Both the position numbers and the translations under genes were made by a program. From the NCBI GenBank assembly GCA_025266875.1, contig JALLLT010000026.1, positions 496,001-560,000 on the forward strand: DNA of 64,000 bases, in the 5' to 3' direction. This DNA is from Fennellomyces sp. T-0311. Its lineage: Eukaryota > Mucoromycota > Mucoromycetes > Mucorales > Lichtheimiaceae. Under the pieces are notes generated by a model. That model worked only from the letters and a program-made list of their open reading frames with translations. It searched no databases and was not told the origin of the DNA. This document shows positions 35,671 through 48,213 of the stretch, one piece after another (the first letter of the stretch is position 1; every line of letters begins with the position of its first letter).

Positions 35671-35870
35671 CGCAATGTACGCTGAGGGACTAGCTGGGCT
35701 TCACCATACTAGTTATTCCACGCACACCACTCGGGCTGGTCCGTAGATCTAAGCCCTCAACAAAAAGTATGGAATGCACAGATGTAGAGAAGAAAGCCGC
35801 AATGTACGCTGAGGGACTAGCTGGGCTTCACCATACTAGTTATTCCACGCACACCACTCGAGTTGATCCG
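35671..35870 (+). repeat. two-copy tandem repeat related to 30791-31280
   Basis: Units at 35671 and 35798 begin C-GCAATGTACGCTGAGGGAC and include ACTAGTTATTCCACGCACAC, but the second half differs from the units at 30791-31280 and the period is 127 bp. Confidence 0.85.
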
Positions 35871-36218
35871 CAGATTCAAACTCTTACTGAAAATCATAAA
35901 AAAAGCAAAATGGAACGTCTAAGAAAACACCATCTGCAAGTCCAAAGTGTGTGAGCAACCTTGATTGGCTAAAGCAAATAAAAGTGGGACAGTGACACAG
36001 TGCTGATATAATTTTACCCGCAGTTTAATTGACTCTGTTGCTCTCGTCCGGAAGTACAGGCTGAGCACAATCCTTAGTGCTGGTCTCAATGGATCAGTCA
36101 GCAGTAAGGATCCTTTGATGCAATTGTAATGTGTTGGGACAGCAGGTTAGGAAAAGTGTGTCTTCGATATTTTATTCAACCTCACCATTTATCCAGACTA
36201 TGCTGCACAAGTAGTGAG

Positions 36219-38319
36219 ATGAATGATGCGCCAATGTCAGTGGTGGACGCCGGAAAGCAACCAACATCATGGAGAATCAACAATGGCTGTCAAAGATTAT
36301 CAGCTACGATGAACAACAACGAGCATAATGAGCTTCAGCTTTGGCGCCACAGTCACAACAACTGTGGTATGCAGTTTCCTGGTCAAAGGACCACACTTCT
36401 TGCTGTGTCAAAATGTCGGAAGCTTCGTCTTTCCCCCTACATTGGTTCCAAGGTAATAAATAAAACGAGTAATATATGTACTTGCTAAAATGGCTTCATT
36501 TTGCGCGCTTCAGCTTATTTTGTTCAGGCAACCGATGTACCTAGTCTTGATGGTTTTTACGCCTATAATCCACAGCTATTCTTGGAAAACTGTCCCAGGA
36601 CCGATATCAAGAATTTCTGGAACAAGGCTTTCCGGACTGCTGCGACAAAGTTTAACGTCCAGGTAGCAGAAAGGAAGCCGATCCCATGTTGTCACCAATG
36701 ACACAGCCCTATATAGATCATATCAAAAAAGCAACCGAACTGGTTGAACGTGTACGAAAGACTTCTGGACGGGAACTTTGACCACCATGGTACAGACGGC
36801 GTTTCGAGTAGCGAGAATGCTACAGACACAACAACGGAAGTCAAAACTGACAAAAGAAGTCTGGGATCAGCGTCACGAAGCGCAACAAGGGCATTGACCG
36901 ACGATCAGTGGCAAGCGTTTGAACAGCAGTACAGGTGCATGCAAGAAGACAGAAAGTGGAGGCTTCCTGACGGTACTGTTGTCGAGGACGAGATGTACAA
37001 GTACGCAAAGACATGCTCCACAGAGCAGTAAGTGACCTTATTTATAACGAAGAAATATCACCGGGTTTTGCTAAAGTAATTTTCTAGCGCGATACATTCG
37101 TTTATACTTGATATTCAAGATGAGTGGGTAAAGAAGATGTTTACCGCTGCTCAAATTCGTGTCATGGAGACATACAATTGCTCCCCTCTACCACCGGTTC
37201 CCGAGTGCGTAGCCAATTTTTTCCAACTTATTGAAGATAAGGTATACGAAGAACATACCCTGTAGTTATGACATATTTCGCAACTAATTCTAACTTCTGA
37301 AGCATGATTTTGAGGATCTGTGCGCTGCCGTTCGTCTTGCAGGTCCATACAATGAAGTGGAAGAAAGCGACGCTGACTGGGCGCAGCTGTCACTACGTGA
37401 CCTCTTGCGTTGCTACCGCTGGGGTGTTATCAAAAGCTTGGCAGATCGAAATTCCGAAAAAGACATTATTTTGCGTGTATGGAGGATCATTGACACTGCT
37501 TTTGATAATATGAGTGTCCACGCATCTAGGCAAGTTTTTGGCTTATTTCTAATTTCGCTGATTGAAAATTTAACTCTGTATAAACTTTGATACAGGTGCG
37601 ACAAGGCAAGTGTTGCGATGTCTGCCCGCTTGAACAAGAAACGACGCATCTCCGAAGCTGGTTTGGCACCAAAATTGGCAGCTTGGAAGCCCGACTTGCT
37701 TCTCACAAAAGATGAAGTGGAATATGGATGCTCTGAAAATGGAGGGAAAGAGGAGTCTGGCGGTGGAACCAAGGAAACGGTCGAGAAGTGGCTAAAAGTT
37801 CCAAAGCTACTGAAAGATATGCTAGACTTGGCGGCGCAAAAGCTCGAATATGATGAAACTCTCGTTCGTCAGCTGAAAGTGATTGGTTTTATTCATACAC
37901 GTAGGTGAATTAGTATATATCCTCTCGAAGAATTGTTGAATAACCTTTTTGTTCGCTCAGATTTACGTGTCTCGATGATGTTGCTGGATAGTCCTGCCGG
38001 CTACGTCACTCGCTTGAGTCGCACCCGGGATTACGAGGTTCCAATCCAAAAAGAAAGAGTCACTCACCAGCTTCTACCAATTCTGAAACTCATCTTAAAA
38101 GCAAAGGTAGAATGGTGCGCCTTACTTTGTGCATGATTACCAATTTTATTATAGCATATCGTGAAGCACAATGTGGCTCTTGTTGACCGTGGGCTCCAAG
38201 GCAGAAATGAAGACCCTGATCTTTTGGCGTTTGAATCAAACGAACATAAGTTATTTCTACCGCATGCGTTAAACCCGCCTACCACCACCACTAAGAAGGC
38301 TAAGTATGATGACCAGTAA
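36219..38319 (+). CDS. island-family protein, possible PD-(D/E)XK-like domain
   Basis: Eight exons join without a stop: 36219-36452, 36528-36662, 36732-37027, 37088-37241, 37303-37529, 37596-37900, 37961-38106 and 38155-38319; 553 residues. The fifth intron has a GC donor (AG|GCAAG at 37530). Blocks: QPNWLNVYERLLDG, a low-complexity stretch, WRLPDGTVVEDEMYKYA, HSFILDIQDEWVKKMF, WRIIDTAFD, RLNKKRRISEAG then KPDLLL, EVEYGCSENGG, LKVPKLLKDMLD, VIGFIHTHLRVSMMLL, SPAGYVTRLSRTRDYEVP, and a polar tail. From memory, this block order recurs in large, poorly described protein families of Mucoromycota. The Glu before the conserved Cys/Gly stretch, a Lys-rich helix and a beta-strand-like VIGFIHT resemble a PD-(D/E)XK nuclease fold, but catalytic residues cannot be assigned. 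The start could be the in-frame ATG at 36129. Confidence 0.7.
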
Positions 38320-40379
38320 GCCTTCATTTATAAAGTGCCTTGTTTACAAAGGAAATGTATACTCAGGAATAAAAGAAATAAGCTATCAAGATGGCTTTCT
38401 AAGGAGATACATATCTACAGTTTGGGGATTGCCCTATATATATGTACTATAAAAATACATATCCGTTGCTCTTTGTTCGAGCAGTGTTTCTATGAATCTC
38501 ACTCTTCATCACCGGTCTAGTTGGTTCCCTGCAGTGGACTAAGCAAACGAATTCTTCGATCGCCGAAAACATACGCGACAGCAGCACCGATATCCACATT
38601 TAAAAAACACAGCCCCATCTCTTGATAGTATTGAATTCAAAAAAATGAGAGGATCTCTAGTTGTTGAGCGCAGTTGCAAGATAGGGATAAAGAGTATAGA
38701 GTGAGCATGGTCAACAGATTTGTGTCGAAAAGAGTAAAATAGATCTTCTCTCTAGTACAAGTCATCGGTGAACCAATCACTTTGAAGAGGAGCAGTCGTG
38801 ATCATTGTGGCTGCTATGAGTGTAGACCAGTACTGTTCTGAATCCATTACTTCGCTGCAGTGGGTGCGTGCAGCAGATCAATATCACTTGGTAAGCGAGA
38901 GAGCCCACCAATTCCTTCCTAATCCGAAAAATTTCTGCCCGATTCTATCAACCTCTTTCCGTATAGACTTTCCTTATGTCTCGTCCCTCGCTTCGTGTAC
39001 CCTGATAGATGTGATCAAAGAAAGCTGTCCCGTTCGATGAACAGAAATGTCATTCGGCGCATCTTTGCCTGTAAGGTGTAACATTAGCAGTAATCTCACA
39101 CCCGTTGTCGATTAGGACAGCAGGTTTGAGAATAGGTCCAAAGCGCTGAACGATTTGTTTTGTCCTTGCTCTCTTCTTGTTGGGAAACGTACTACTGGAA
39201 GGCTTTGGTGTTAACCATCTTTAGCGAGTCGATATGCGATCTGATGAATTTCGGTTTATGAGAGCTTGGTAAGTTGCGCAACGGCGTATTGACAACATAT
39301 TATTTACGACCCTATGTAAGAACAAGTTTGTCCAAAACATAAAATGAATATATGGAAGGTTGTTTCATAGCCTTATCGAATAGAACGCATACTGGGGTGA
39401 TAGGCGCGCTTGATATCGTCAGAAAGGGTTACGGCATCTTCAGCCGGCGCTTTTACCCTGGGTTTAATTAACCTGTTGTGACGTACCTACGACGGCGATT
39501 TCATATATATGCTTACAGTGTTTTTGTCCTCTGCTTCGATTTGGCCACCAGTCTTCAGTTGCTTTATCTATAAATGCAATGTTAAAACGAGCCATAAAGT
39601 TATCCACAACGACTACTGACAACTCCACATGAATGGAATGTCTGGTATAAGTTTTGCTGCGATAGTATCTCGATATTCAGATAATGGCCGATATTCACTT
39701 CCCCAGGGATTCTCAGGTTCCAACTGGTAATGACAGGTGGCGTGTTTAAATTTGTTGGGTCTAGGGCTCTAAACGGGCCAAGTCTTCTACCCAAACCCGA
39801 AATTACAAGAGCCCGAGTTAAAGCGGCCCGCCGGACGAAATCTACAATGTGAACGATCTTTAATGCAACAATCACTAATGTAAAAGTGAAATAGAGTTCC
39901 GCCATATGTTATCATATATAATGTTTGAGCAAAAGTAGTCTTTATTATGTATATTAAATCATGAAATCGCTATCTTACACTTTTTTGGAACAGCAGGAGT
40001 TTTTCTTCTAATAAGAGATTACTAACATTTATTTATGATTTCGCGTGCCAAAGGCCAGAGGGGGGTTGCAGCAAGCAACAAAGAAAGATTGGGAAGTACA
40101 AAAAGCCAAAGCGATACACTGAGACAAACCAGCAATTCGACATTGCAAATGGCGCAGGAATGCCTTCAGCTTTGTATTTCTTTAGCGACTTTTTTTTCTC
40201 GCGATATCCTTCAAATAGAATTCAGGCTCAATGTTCGAGGATATAGAAAACGGGTCGCCCATAATGCTTCAGAACAGTACTGCCCGACCACATATGTTTT
40301 CCACACAGCTCAATTTTACCACAAGGCTCACGGTTGTTTTACCGGCACCCCATTAAATTTCGACATTGTGCGTTCTAAT
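38320..40379. other. gene-poor region right of the island gene
   Basis: Short open frames only (for example 39600-39905 minus, 40035-40409 plus) without recognised motifs. No RNA gene seen. Confidence 0.45.
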
Positions 40380-40435
40380 CAAAAAAGGGTGGCTGCGTAC
40401 ATATTGTAATAGCTTATACACAGCCACCTTTTTTG
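40380..40435. repeat. hairpin, 15-bp arms around a 25-base loop
   Basis: AAAAAAGGGTGGCTG at 40381-40395 pairs with CAGCCACCTTTTTT at 40421-40434 with one bulge. It could be a relic of a transposon end or a structured transcript; there is no gene to attach it to. Confidence 0.5.
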
Positions 40436-41033
40436 TTTTCCAAATAGGTACACTCTGTCAAGCGCACTTCTCAAGGTGGAAGATGCTTATGGTATCCCTT
40501 TTTTCTTTATGTGATGGCTTTCCGCGAAGCATCACATTAAGTATGCCAAAGCTTGTTGCTTCTTCAGTAATAAAGTGTTTGTATGACCGTGGCACTTTTC
40601 AATTACTATCGTACCTCTTTTTTCATTTAATAAAGCTATCATTGTACCGATTCACTTTATCTTCGCGTTTTACTTCTGCTTACACAATGCCAGCTGAAAA
40701 ATATGTGTGCTTGAACACATAGCCCTTTCACACTATGACCGATCCTTATCCAAGTTCTGAGACATTTGCAGATTAGCGTGTTGCGGGTAATTTGAGTAAT
40801 ACCAATTGCCGTAGCAGCCTTTCATTGTCACGACTTGGCCCATCAACACCGATCATTTGTAACTGGATCATTGTAGAAACTGCCCAAGTTTTCGACAAAT
40901 CCATCCATACTAGCGATATATACTTGGTTAATTTATCTTTATTTGCAATACACAGTTTTGGTAGGATCAATTACATCTATAACAATGTTCTCATTTAGAT
41001 AAACATTTCATTGAGAAAATACACATGTTTTGC

Positions 41034-41190
41034 ATTCGGGTGCTCGGTAAGACCAGTGGCCCGAAGGGTGTGCCGCTATATAAGACCTTGCCCGTGGGGA
41101 CACCCATCTTTACGCCACTTCCCTTACCCGATGCCCATAAATGCTGGGCCAAGGGGGGGTGGAGGTCCACGGGCCTGCTCACCCGTATTT
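41034..41190. repeat. GC-rich element with imperfect terminal inverted repeats
   Basis: A 157-bp block much richer in GC than its AT-rich surroundings. The left end ATTCGGGTGCTCGG and the reverse complement of the right end ATACGGGTGAGCAGG agree at most positions. Internal GTGGCCCGAAGGGTGTGCC forms smaller hairpins. It looks like a MITE or other short non-autonomous element. No target duplication was identified. Confidence 0.4.
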
Positions 41191-42002
41191 AGAGCCTAGT
41201 GATAGCTGCCTTTTTTTCTCATTATAGGCCTCTTGAGCTACTTACTGACTACCGTGCTTTAAATCAACAAGTTCTTCAACGATAGAAGCAGCTATACCAA
41301 ACAGGTGGATCTCCACAAATGGTTTAGGTCGCACCTGGGCTCGTCGATACGTTGTTGTAAAAGGAAGCTGTTTATGTAAAGAAATTCTATGAGATAGGGT
41401 CCACAATGTAGGTTGAAATAAAAGAAATAGGAAGGGTGAGCTAATCAAATACAGATGTAAGCTCCTGACTTGGGCTTCTGAAAGGTATGGCCAAGTTTCT
41501 TGAGGTCAAGTTAACTGCTTTATTTCATTTGATACAACAAGGATATTTTGTATGTTTCTGTGAATAAGCAGACTGTGGATAAAAAGGGCTGTACCGGAAA
41601 TTGGAAGTACAACTGGTAAAATATCCGAGTGCGGGAGAGGGTAATCGAAGGTGCAGATGGATATAATAGTAGAATAGAGGTCAAATACAAGGGTCAAGTG
41701 CGTGCTAAAAAGGGAAATGGTAGCATAAACGGAAAGGGGCAGAAAAATTTCGTCACCTTGCGAAGCATTCGCTGAATCTTGAGGTCACTTTCTTATCTAG
41801 CTGGTTAACTTTATGGAGAAAGAAGTTACGCTGACTGACTATTGTAACATTGCTTTTTTCCCAAAGTCCTTAACTTTACACCGTATACTGATAAACACGT
41901 TACAGGCCACTCATCGGAAATGATTAATTTAATAGAAAGATGAAGTTAAAAACGTTATACTAATCATACAGGCTATGTAAGGCTATAAAGTAAACACTAC
42001 AA
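41191..42002. other. intergenic
   Basis: 3' side of the kelch gene; no supported feature. Confidence 0.5.
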
Positions 42003-45000
42003 TTAATCTCGTTTGTGATTGATGTCGTCGTCAGGACCGTGATTTGGTAGCGGCGGAGGTGGCGGAGATGCCAGGCGTGGGACATACGGAGGTGTTAGTT
42101 CTCGGTCGTCTTCTAAGGGACCCCCGGCTGAATGGCCACCGTTCCCAAGCCAGTTCCTAGAGCTGTTTTCATGGGCATCACCTGTCCGGCTGCGCAACCT
42201 GGCACCATTTACTCCAAAGAAATCCGTCATCCCATTCTGGTTACCTATGGGAGAAGTAGTTGGTATGCTTGGTCTCTTGAGTGCACGATCTAGACGGCGG
42301 AACACTTCATCATCAATGTAGTATGATTTGAACACTAATTCCAACAATTGCATTCGTTCTTCAACTTGTTCGATACGTTGTCGGTCGCTCCAATCTTCCT
42401 CTCGATGTTCTGATTCCATAGGATGTGGAGAACGTAAGCTGCCGTTCTCAACTGCATTCAGGTAGTTATTGTCCTCGACTTGTCGCGGGCCATAGTTTTT
42501 CACGTCAATCAGCGAAAAACGGCGGTGGACTGGATTCATAAGTGGTACAGGTGTCTTTAATACGTCAAATCGCGACGTCAACTCGCGCGACAAGGACCGC
42601 TTCATGTTGCCAACCGACCAGCGATGGATAATACCCCAAGGAGAATTGGGGCGATGGCCAAAGATCAAGGCTTGGAATGCCACGAATAAGCCAAATAGAC
42701 CGCCAAGGAAGCCCAGCGCGTTTAACAATGAATAAATTTTTTGCTCACGAATTCGAACTGTAGTGAACGATGCAGGAAGCACCATTATTTCGTTGAGCTG
42801 ACCGTTGGGTGGCGAGTATCTTTCTAGGTTCATAGCCTGGACTCTCTTGGTTATTTCCACTTGAGGCGTCGTATTCAACACGGGAGAGAATCCAACGAAG
42901 TTCCATCTTTGCGTTTGTTAGTGATATGTGGAATATCAGGGCAGAAAAGGTAAAAAGACATACCCATTGTTCTGAAGATGCTGATAGTCCTGGAGCTGAT
43001 AGTGGACAAATGCGGCATCGTTGGTTTGCACATCAACAATGTTGTCAGATTGGTAGTCGTTAGCATCTGCGATAAGCCAATCGGAAATCTGGTCCTGTGT
43101 CAAAAGCTGCTTTTTGTAATACCGGTCGCCGTCTGAGAAATAGAATTCTCGATTTGGATTCATCCCTGGTGCGTAAAATGTAATATGCGTTCGCCCTTCT
43201 TGTGTTTCTGCTGGGCTTCCTTGCAATGCAAAATGAAGCAGGCTTCCGTTGTTTGACCCTGGAATGCTGTTGAGTGCCAATTGCAAGTCATCAGGGAGGA
43301 AAAGGTAGCAACTGACTGCGCCGAGATTCGAGAAGAAAAATGGCTGGTGCTCCGTAAGATCAAGGCGAACGAGATAACTATTGCAATCCTCGCCAGAATC
43401 AGTAATGCAACTGACCAGTGGGTATGTGCCATTTAATGCAGGGCTTTCAGGGTAGCCATCGAAGCAGAATCGGATTTCTTTCTATAGTATTAGGCAAGAT
43501 TTCCTAAAGTAAGCATAACGACCTTTACCTGGGACATTAACCCGCTCCATGGGGGCGGTCTCAGTGATGGTAAAAGTCGCCTTTGGACTTTGCAAGACTT
43601 GAATGAGGACAAATGCAAAGAATGCAACGAAAAGAAAAGCCAGGATAATCTTGCTGACCAGTCGAGCGGCTTCAGCCCAGAAAGGTTCACCGGTTCTATA
43701 ATGTATATCAGTGATCTATAGAAAATTGTGAAATGCGAAGATGGTAAAGTTTATGCTTACCGGGGATTCCAAAAGTCGTTATGAATGCGTAACATAAGCC
43801 AGTGAATTCTGTGGCGGAAGCGCCAGGCAAGAAATACAAGCATTGCAGCAGCGAGGACGCAGACGATTACTACAGCAGCAATTATGCCTCTACTAATACT
43901 TTCTGATGTCTGCACACGCTCATCGATCGCACCAGTGGTAGCATTGCTGACCCAGCGAACAGTTGATTCTGGAGTAATCGGTCCATCAACCGTGGGTAGC
44001 TGCATCACATTAATATCTCCGTAGTGGTAACCGCGTGCACCGCCTTTTGTTTAAAGAAAAATAGACTGTAAGTATTCTTCGTATATAAAATACAGAAAAC
44101 TTATTGATAACTTACCCAATCCAACGACCATGTACTCGTTGCTGATTATTCCAGCACTTGCCATAGCCCTGCGATTGGGACGAGTTCCTTCTTGTACCGG
44201 TACAGTATAATTCCATGTCTCAGTATCCAAAATTGATAAGGTATATCGAAACTTTCGATTATAGTCTGGGTCCAGATTCGAGCCTATGTTACATCGCATG
44301 GTGAGTGTGTATGGCTCAAAATTGCATATTATAGAGTATATCATACCGCCAAAAAAGTATATGTACCTTCCTTCAGGACCTATTTGATATAGTAAGCAAC
44401 AACAGCTGTTTGCAGCCACGCGTCTATTTTCTTTTACCGAGGACAGCAGTAGGATAGATTCTACTGGATACACTGGCTATCATCTCCGGGGGATCTGCAC
44501 CCAGTATAAGTACCTCCCATCCTTGAGTGCCAGTGATGTACAATAGGCCAATATGAGCCTCAGTTAGACCACTACCGGTACTCGTAGTAGTGTTTCCTGC
44601 ATAACCATTAAGACCAGCAGTATAAAAAATGCTCCCATTGCTACGTTTACAACACTTTAGTACCCTAGAGAATCCAATCACAGAGAAGCTAATGTGTAAC
44701 TTACGGAAGGGCGATAGCAGAGTGACCAAACATTGTGAGATTGTCCATGAGTTCCCGCCTGCTAAATAAACGTGTGTTCGGATCATACGCCCAAAAGTCA
44801 CCGACAAGAGTAGGATCTTGGACTGATCGAATGCCACCAAAGATGTAGACTAAGCCATCTGAGCCTAGCGTAACTGAATGGCTTTCACGATGCGTAGGCA
44901 AAGCGGGACCGCCAGCCAGGTCTCCTGTAACGTTGAGCGGTATTGGCGCCCAGACTTGGTCGTCAAACGTATACTGGTAAGAAAGAAGCTGCGTTTCTGT

Positions 45001-45405
45001 CGTGCTTGAAAAATCAGGCGCAAATCCACCAAACAGAAGTACAGTATTGTTGTCTGGAAGTATTACGGCTCGAGCGCCAGCGACACGCGGACCAGGATCC
45101 GCTGATATCGGAACTGGTCTATAGTTGAGAACACCGTTCCCGTCGAAGCCGACGGAGAAGAAGTCGCGGGTTGCATTATCTGCTCCACGTCCTTCACCAC
45201 CGTAAAAGTACATACGATTGTCAAGAACAAAGGAGGCTGCATTTGAGCGCTTTGGTATTTGTGTTTGCGTGGTGGTGTCCATTGGGTAGTAACCGTAAAC
45301 ACCATTGCTCATCACCAAAAATGTCAAGAGCAGTAGAGGAACCATGAAGAGCGGAATGTTGTTCCGATGGATCCGGTATTGGCTTCTTTGTATCAATACT
45401 GACAT
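42003..45405 (-). CDS. kelch-repeat type I membrane protein
   Basis: Eight exons: 45405-44705, 44640-44438, 44379-44347 (33 bp), 44283-44116, 44043-43761, 43695-43529, 43477-42964 and 42906-42003; 990 residues. An N-terminal hydrophobic signal (PLFMVPLLLLTFLVMSNGVYG) precedes kelch blades (ASFVLDNRMYFYGGEG, NNTVLLFGGF, SDGLVYIFGGIRS, GRYIYFFGG, EYMVVGLG). A first membrane helix (IIAAVVIVCVLAAAMLVFLA) follows, then KIILAFLFVAFFAFVLIQVL, a second luminal domain with QDQISDWLIADAN, a helix (LLNALGFLGGLFGLFVAFQA), and a cytosolic tail with an acidic coiled segment (QRIEQVEERMQLLELVFKSY) and poly-Pro. Kelch propellers bind proteins or glycans. This two-part layout is common in fungal surface or ER kelch proteins; the specific function is unknown. 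The start is the first ATG of the frame. Confidence 0.85.
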
Positions 45406-46768
45406 TGAATATAAAGAACCTGCCAATATGTAGATATTACAAAATTATGAACGGAAAAGAAAGGTTTTTTTTTTTTAAAAAAAAAAAGAGGCAGAAAGGT
45501 GAGAACCGTGCGCTATGTCTTGAAGAAAAAAGAAGGATCCGTTAAGTGATAAACAAAGTTTTGTGTTTTAGGCTCGGTCATACCGTGGCGAAGTAATCTA
45601 TTTGTGTCGCAAGCTTATTTTTAATAGTCCAAGCCCATTAAATAATTATGGAGAATGATGTCTCTTGAATAGGTAAGAGTGGAATCCTGGTTTTCCAGGT
45701 GGTCTAAAAATATTGTCATTTTGGACTTTTAAGGTGCACTGTGCGGCGTGACCAAATGGCTATTTAGCAGCAGGTAAACGGACTGTTTGGCACAGTGCCG
45801 CCTCCTAAAGTTTCAGCATTTAGTATAGGCTTATACCTTTCACGTTGCACAAGCTTACTATGGCATCATGGAATCTCACATGCAGTGTGCGCCTCATCTT
45901 TGAACAATAAGGTATCATGAGACAGTTGATTGTCGCTATAAAACGGCCTAAACAACATGTGAAACTTCAGAAAGTTAATAAAGCATATTTTTAGCAGTGA
46001 TGCCACCTGGCTATTTCTTTGACAGATCTGTAAATTACTTGAGCGACGCATCTACTGGTAAAATGACCTAATCAAGATAACGACTTAAAAGCCTCCAGTT
46101 GTTGCCTAGAATTCCCGGGTTGCTTTGGTTGATTATAGTTCACTTCACATGATGCCACGGGAATTGTATCAGTAGTATCCCGGAACAGCTTTTGTTAGGA
46201 AGGTTTGGGATAGTGGCGCCTATGGCTCTTTATCAAAAAAAATGTGTACAGCCTAGATAAATATGGTATCCATACTGCCACTGAGTGCTTCTCAGATAAT
46301 CAAAGCCTAAAACTTGGCTCATCACGAGGTGAAGATGGCCGAAAGTTCAAAGGAGCTTCCTGCGCCTAGACTATGAAAAGGTGCTTTTCAAAAAAAAGGC
46401 GACCATTTTTATGCTTTACCATAACAATGGACCTACGTGAAGCAATTATCAAATGTTTGTTTATGCTGCACCAATCCAAATACATCCATGTGCGCCTATG
46501 GAGACTAAAGCTGATGCCACGGTGACAGGAGGCTATGAATAATGGTCTGTGTAATGCATGAGGCTTTGTATAGTGCGTTGATACACAGCAAAATCTTCCC
46601 CGATGCTCTTTAGACAGTGAATGTCGCATATCACTGGTAATTTTGCAGCCAGACATTACGGTAGCAGCACCAATGGCTCTAAAAGCGTCATCAGCACGTA
46701 GAGAATATAATTGCGGAAATTGTGTATATTATATTGAACCAAAGAATACTCTGACAAAAGTACTGAAT
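45406..46768. other. intergenic, no supported gene
   Basis: Upstream side of the kelch gene (T/A tracts at 45468-45488) and 3' side of signal peptide peptidase. No conserved ORF or RNA gene recognised. Confidence 0.5.
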
Positions 46769-48213
46769 CTATTTCTTCTTGCCTCTCGCCTTGCCTCCCT
46801 TCTTCTTCTTCCCGCTCTTAGGCGACGTTGACTTGTCCACCTCAACGTAATCCTCATCCTCGTCTTCGGCCTCGGCTTCAGCTTCAGCTTCGGCCTCGAC
46901 CTCTTGTACCGGTTCCTTGGTTTCCTGAGCCTGCTCTTCTTTCTCGGCCTCCTTCTCGGCGCTCTTCTCGGCCTTTTTCTTCTTACTATCCTTCTCGTCT
47001 TTCTCTTCCTCCTCCTCGGTGGTATAAGCAAACAGCTCTTTCAATTCACCGCGAACGGCGGCGGTAATGAGCGCAGACAAAATGCATGCAGGCGAGAGGT
47101 ACAGCAGAGCCGGCTGAGCTGCGTGGAAGACATGCATGACAAACATGGTGGTGGCCAGTCCGAGGATGTAGGCAATGGAGCAGGCGGTAAAGTAGGGCTT
47201 TGGAAAGTGAGTGGAGCGGAATTCTCCTTTGGGCTCTCGCTCCCACGAAATGTGTCGGTCGTATCGCAGGCACAGGGCGACAAAGATACCTGGTGTATAT
47301 GCGCATCAATCAATCGGCCTTCTTTCTCACAATGAGCCACTTACCGGGAATAACAATGTCGCCGAGTCCAAGCATGGTGAAGCCGTGCTCTGTCTTGGTG
47401 GCATCCAGGAGGTAGCTGATCACATCGCGGGGCCACACGACCTTGATGGGGGCATCAAAGTTCTTGGCGACGCTGACCATGACCTCGGTTCCAAACACCC
47501 AGAAAATGTCGTAGAAAAACAAACCGCTCAGGAGAATCATACCGGTCTTGAACGAGTCGAGCGACAGCAGCTGGATGGCGTTGATCGAGAACGACAGCCC
47601 AAACACGTTGGACGCGACCCAGTTTTTGGTGTAGCTGTAGTATGCGGTCAGCAGCACGGACACGCCCAACAGGATAAAGTGGACGGCGGTGAAGCTAATG
47701 TGCGACAGACCTAAACAACCACCATTCTCAGCATACTGGACCACCCCTTTCCACTCCACCCAACCTACGTTTTCCTTGCCGGCTCAAAGTTAACCGGTAT
47801 TTGCTGACATGCGCCTTCAAAAAGCTGGTCGGTACGAGCTTCTTGGTCACCATCAGTCCCGTCTTGGCCACTGCAGCACAACCCATGAGTGAAAAGTAAC
47901 CCGTGATCAGGTAATTCAGGACCTCGGTGTCAAGGTACCGGAACAGCATGTACAGCGAAAACAGGACAATCGAGCCCATGACAGGGAACATCCACGCGTC
48001 GCTTGATGACAAGCTTTCGGAAATCCCTTCGTCTTCATCTTCAGAGTCTTCGAGTGGTGAATCTGTCTTTTTACGCTTGGGAGCATTGGGCGGTCGCTTC
48101 ATCCCGCGAAGTGAAGCAATCGATCCGCTGTAGATCGGCACAAAGGCCATGGTCATGAGGGCGCCATAAGCAATAAACAGGCCAACCTCTTTCTGATCTT
48201 CGCTACTGCTCAT
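46769..48213 (-). CDS. signal peptide peptidase (GxGD intramembrane aspartyl protease)
   Basis: Cleaves signal-peptide remnants and tail-anchored proteins within the ER membrane. Exons 48213-47769, 47710-47345 and 47289-46769 give 443 residues with about nine hydrophobic segments. The catalytic motifs are intact: FFYDIFWVFGTEVMV (YD), MLGLGDIVIPG (GLGD) and AAQPALLYLSPACIL (QPALLYL). The third motif and the TM segment before it (YFTACSIAYILGLATTMFVM) depend on the last exon. The C-terminal tail is unusually long, highly charged, with alternating EAEAEAEAEDEDEDY and ending in Lys-rich GKKKKGGKARGKKK, a possible ER retrieval signal. An in-frame ATG at 48261 would add 16 residues; I prefer 48213, where the family N-terminus begins. 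Confidence 0.95.

Noticed and set aside
40380..40435. Hairpin followed by T-run as a bacterial-type terminator
   Set aside because: The context is eukaryotic; no bacterial gene lies upstream. Kept only as a hairpin.
41011..41199. Small ORF in the GC-rich block as a gene
   Set aside because: Composition comes from the inverted-repeat element; no start context or motif.
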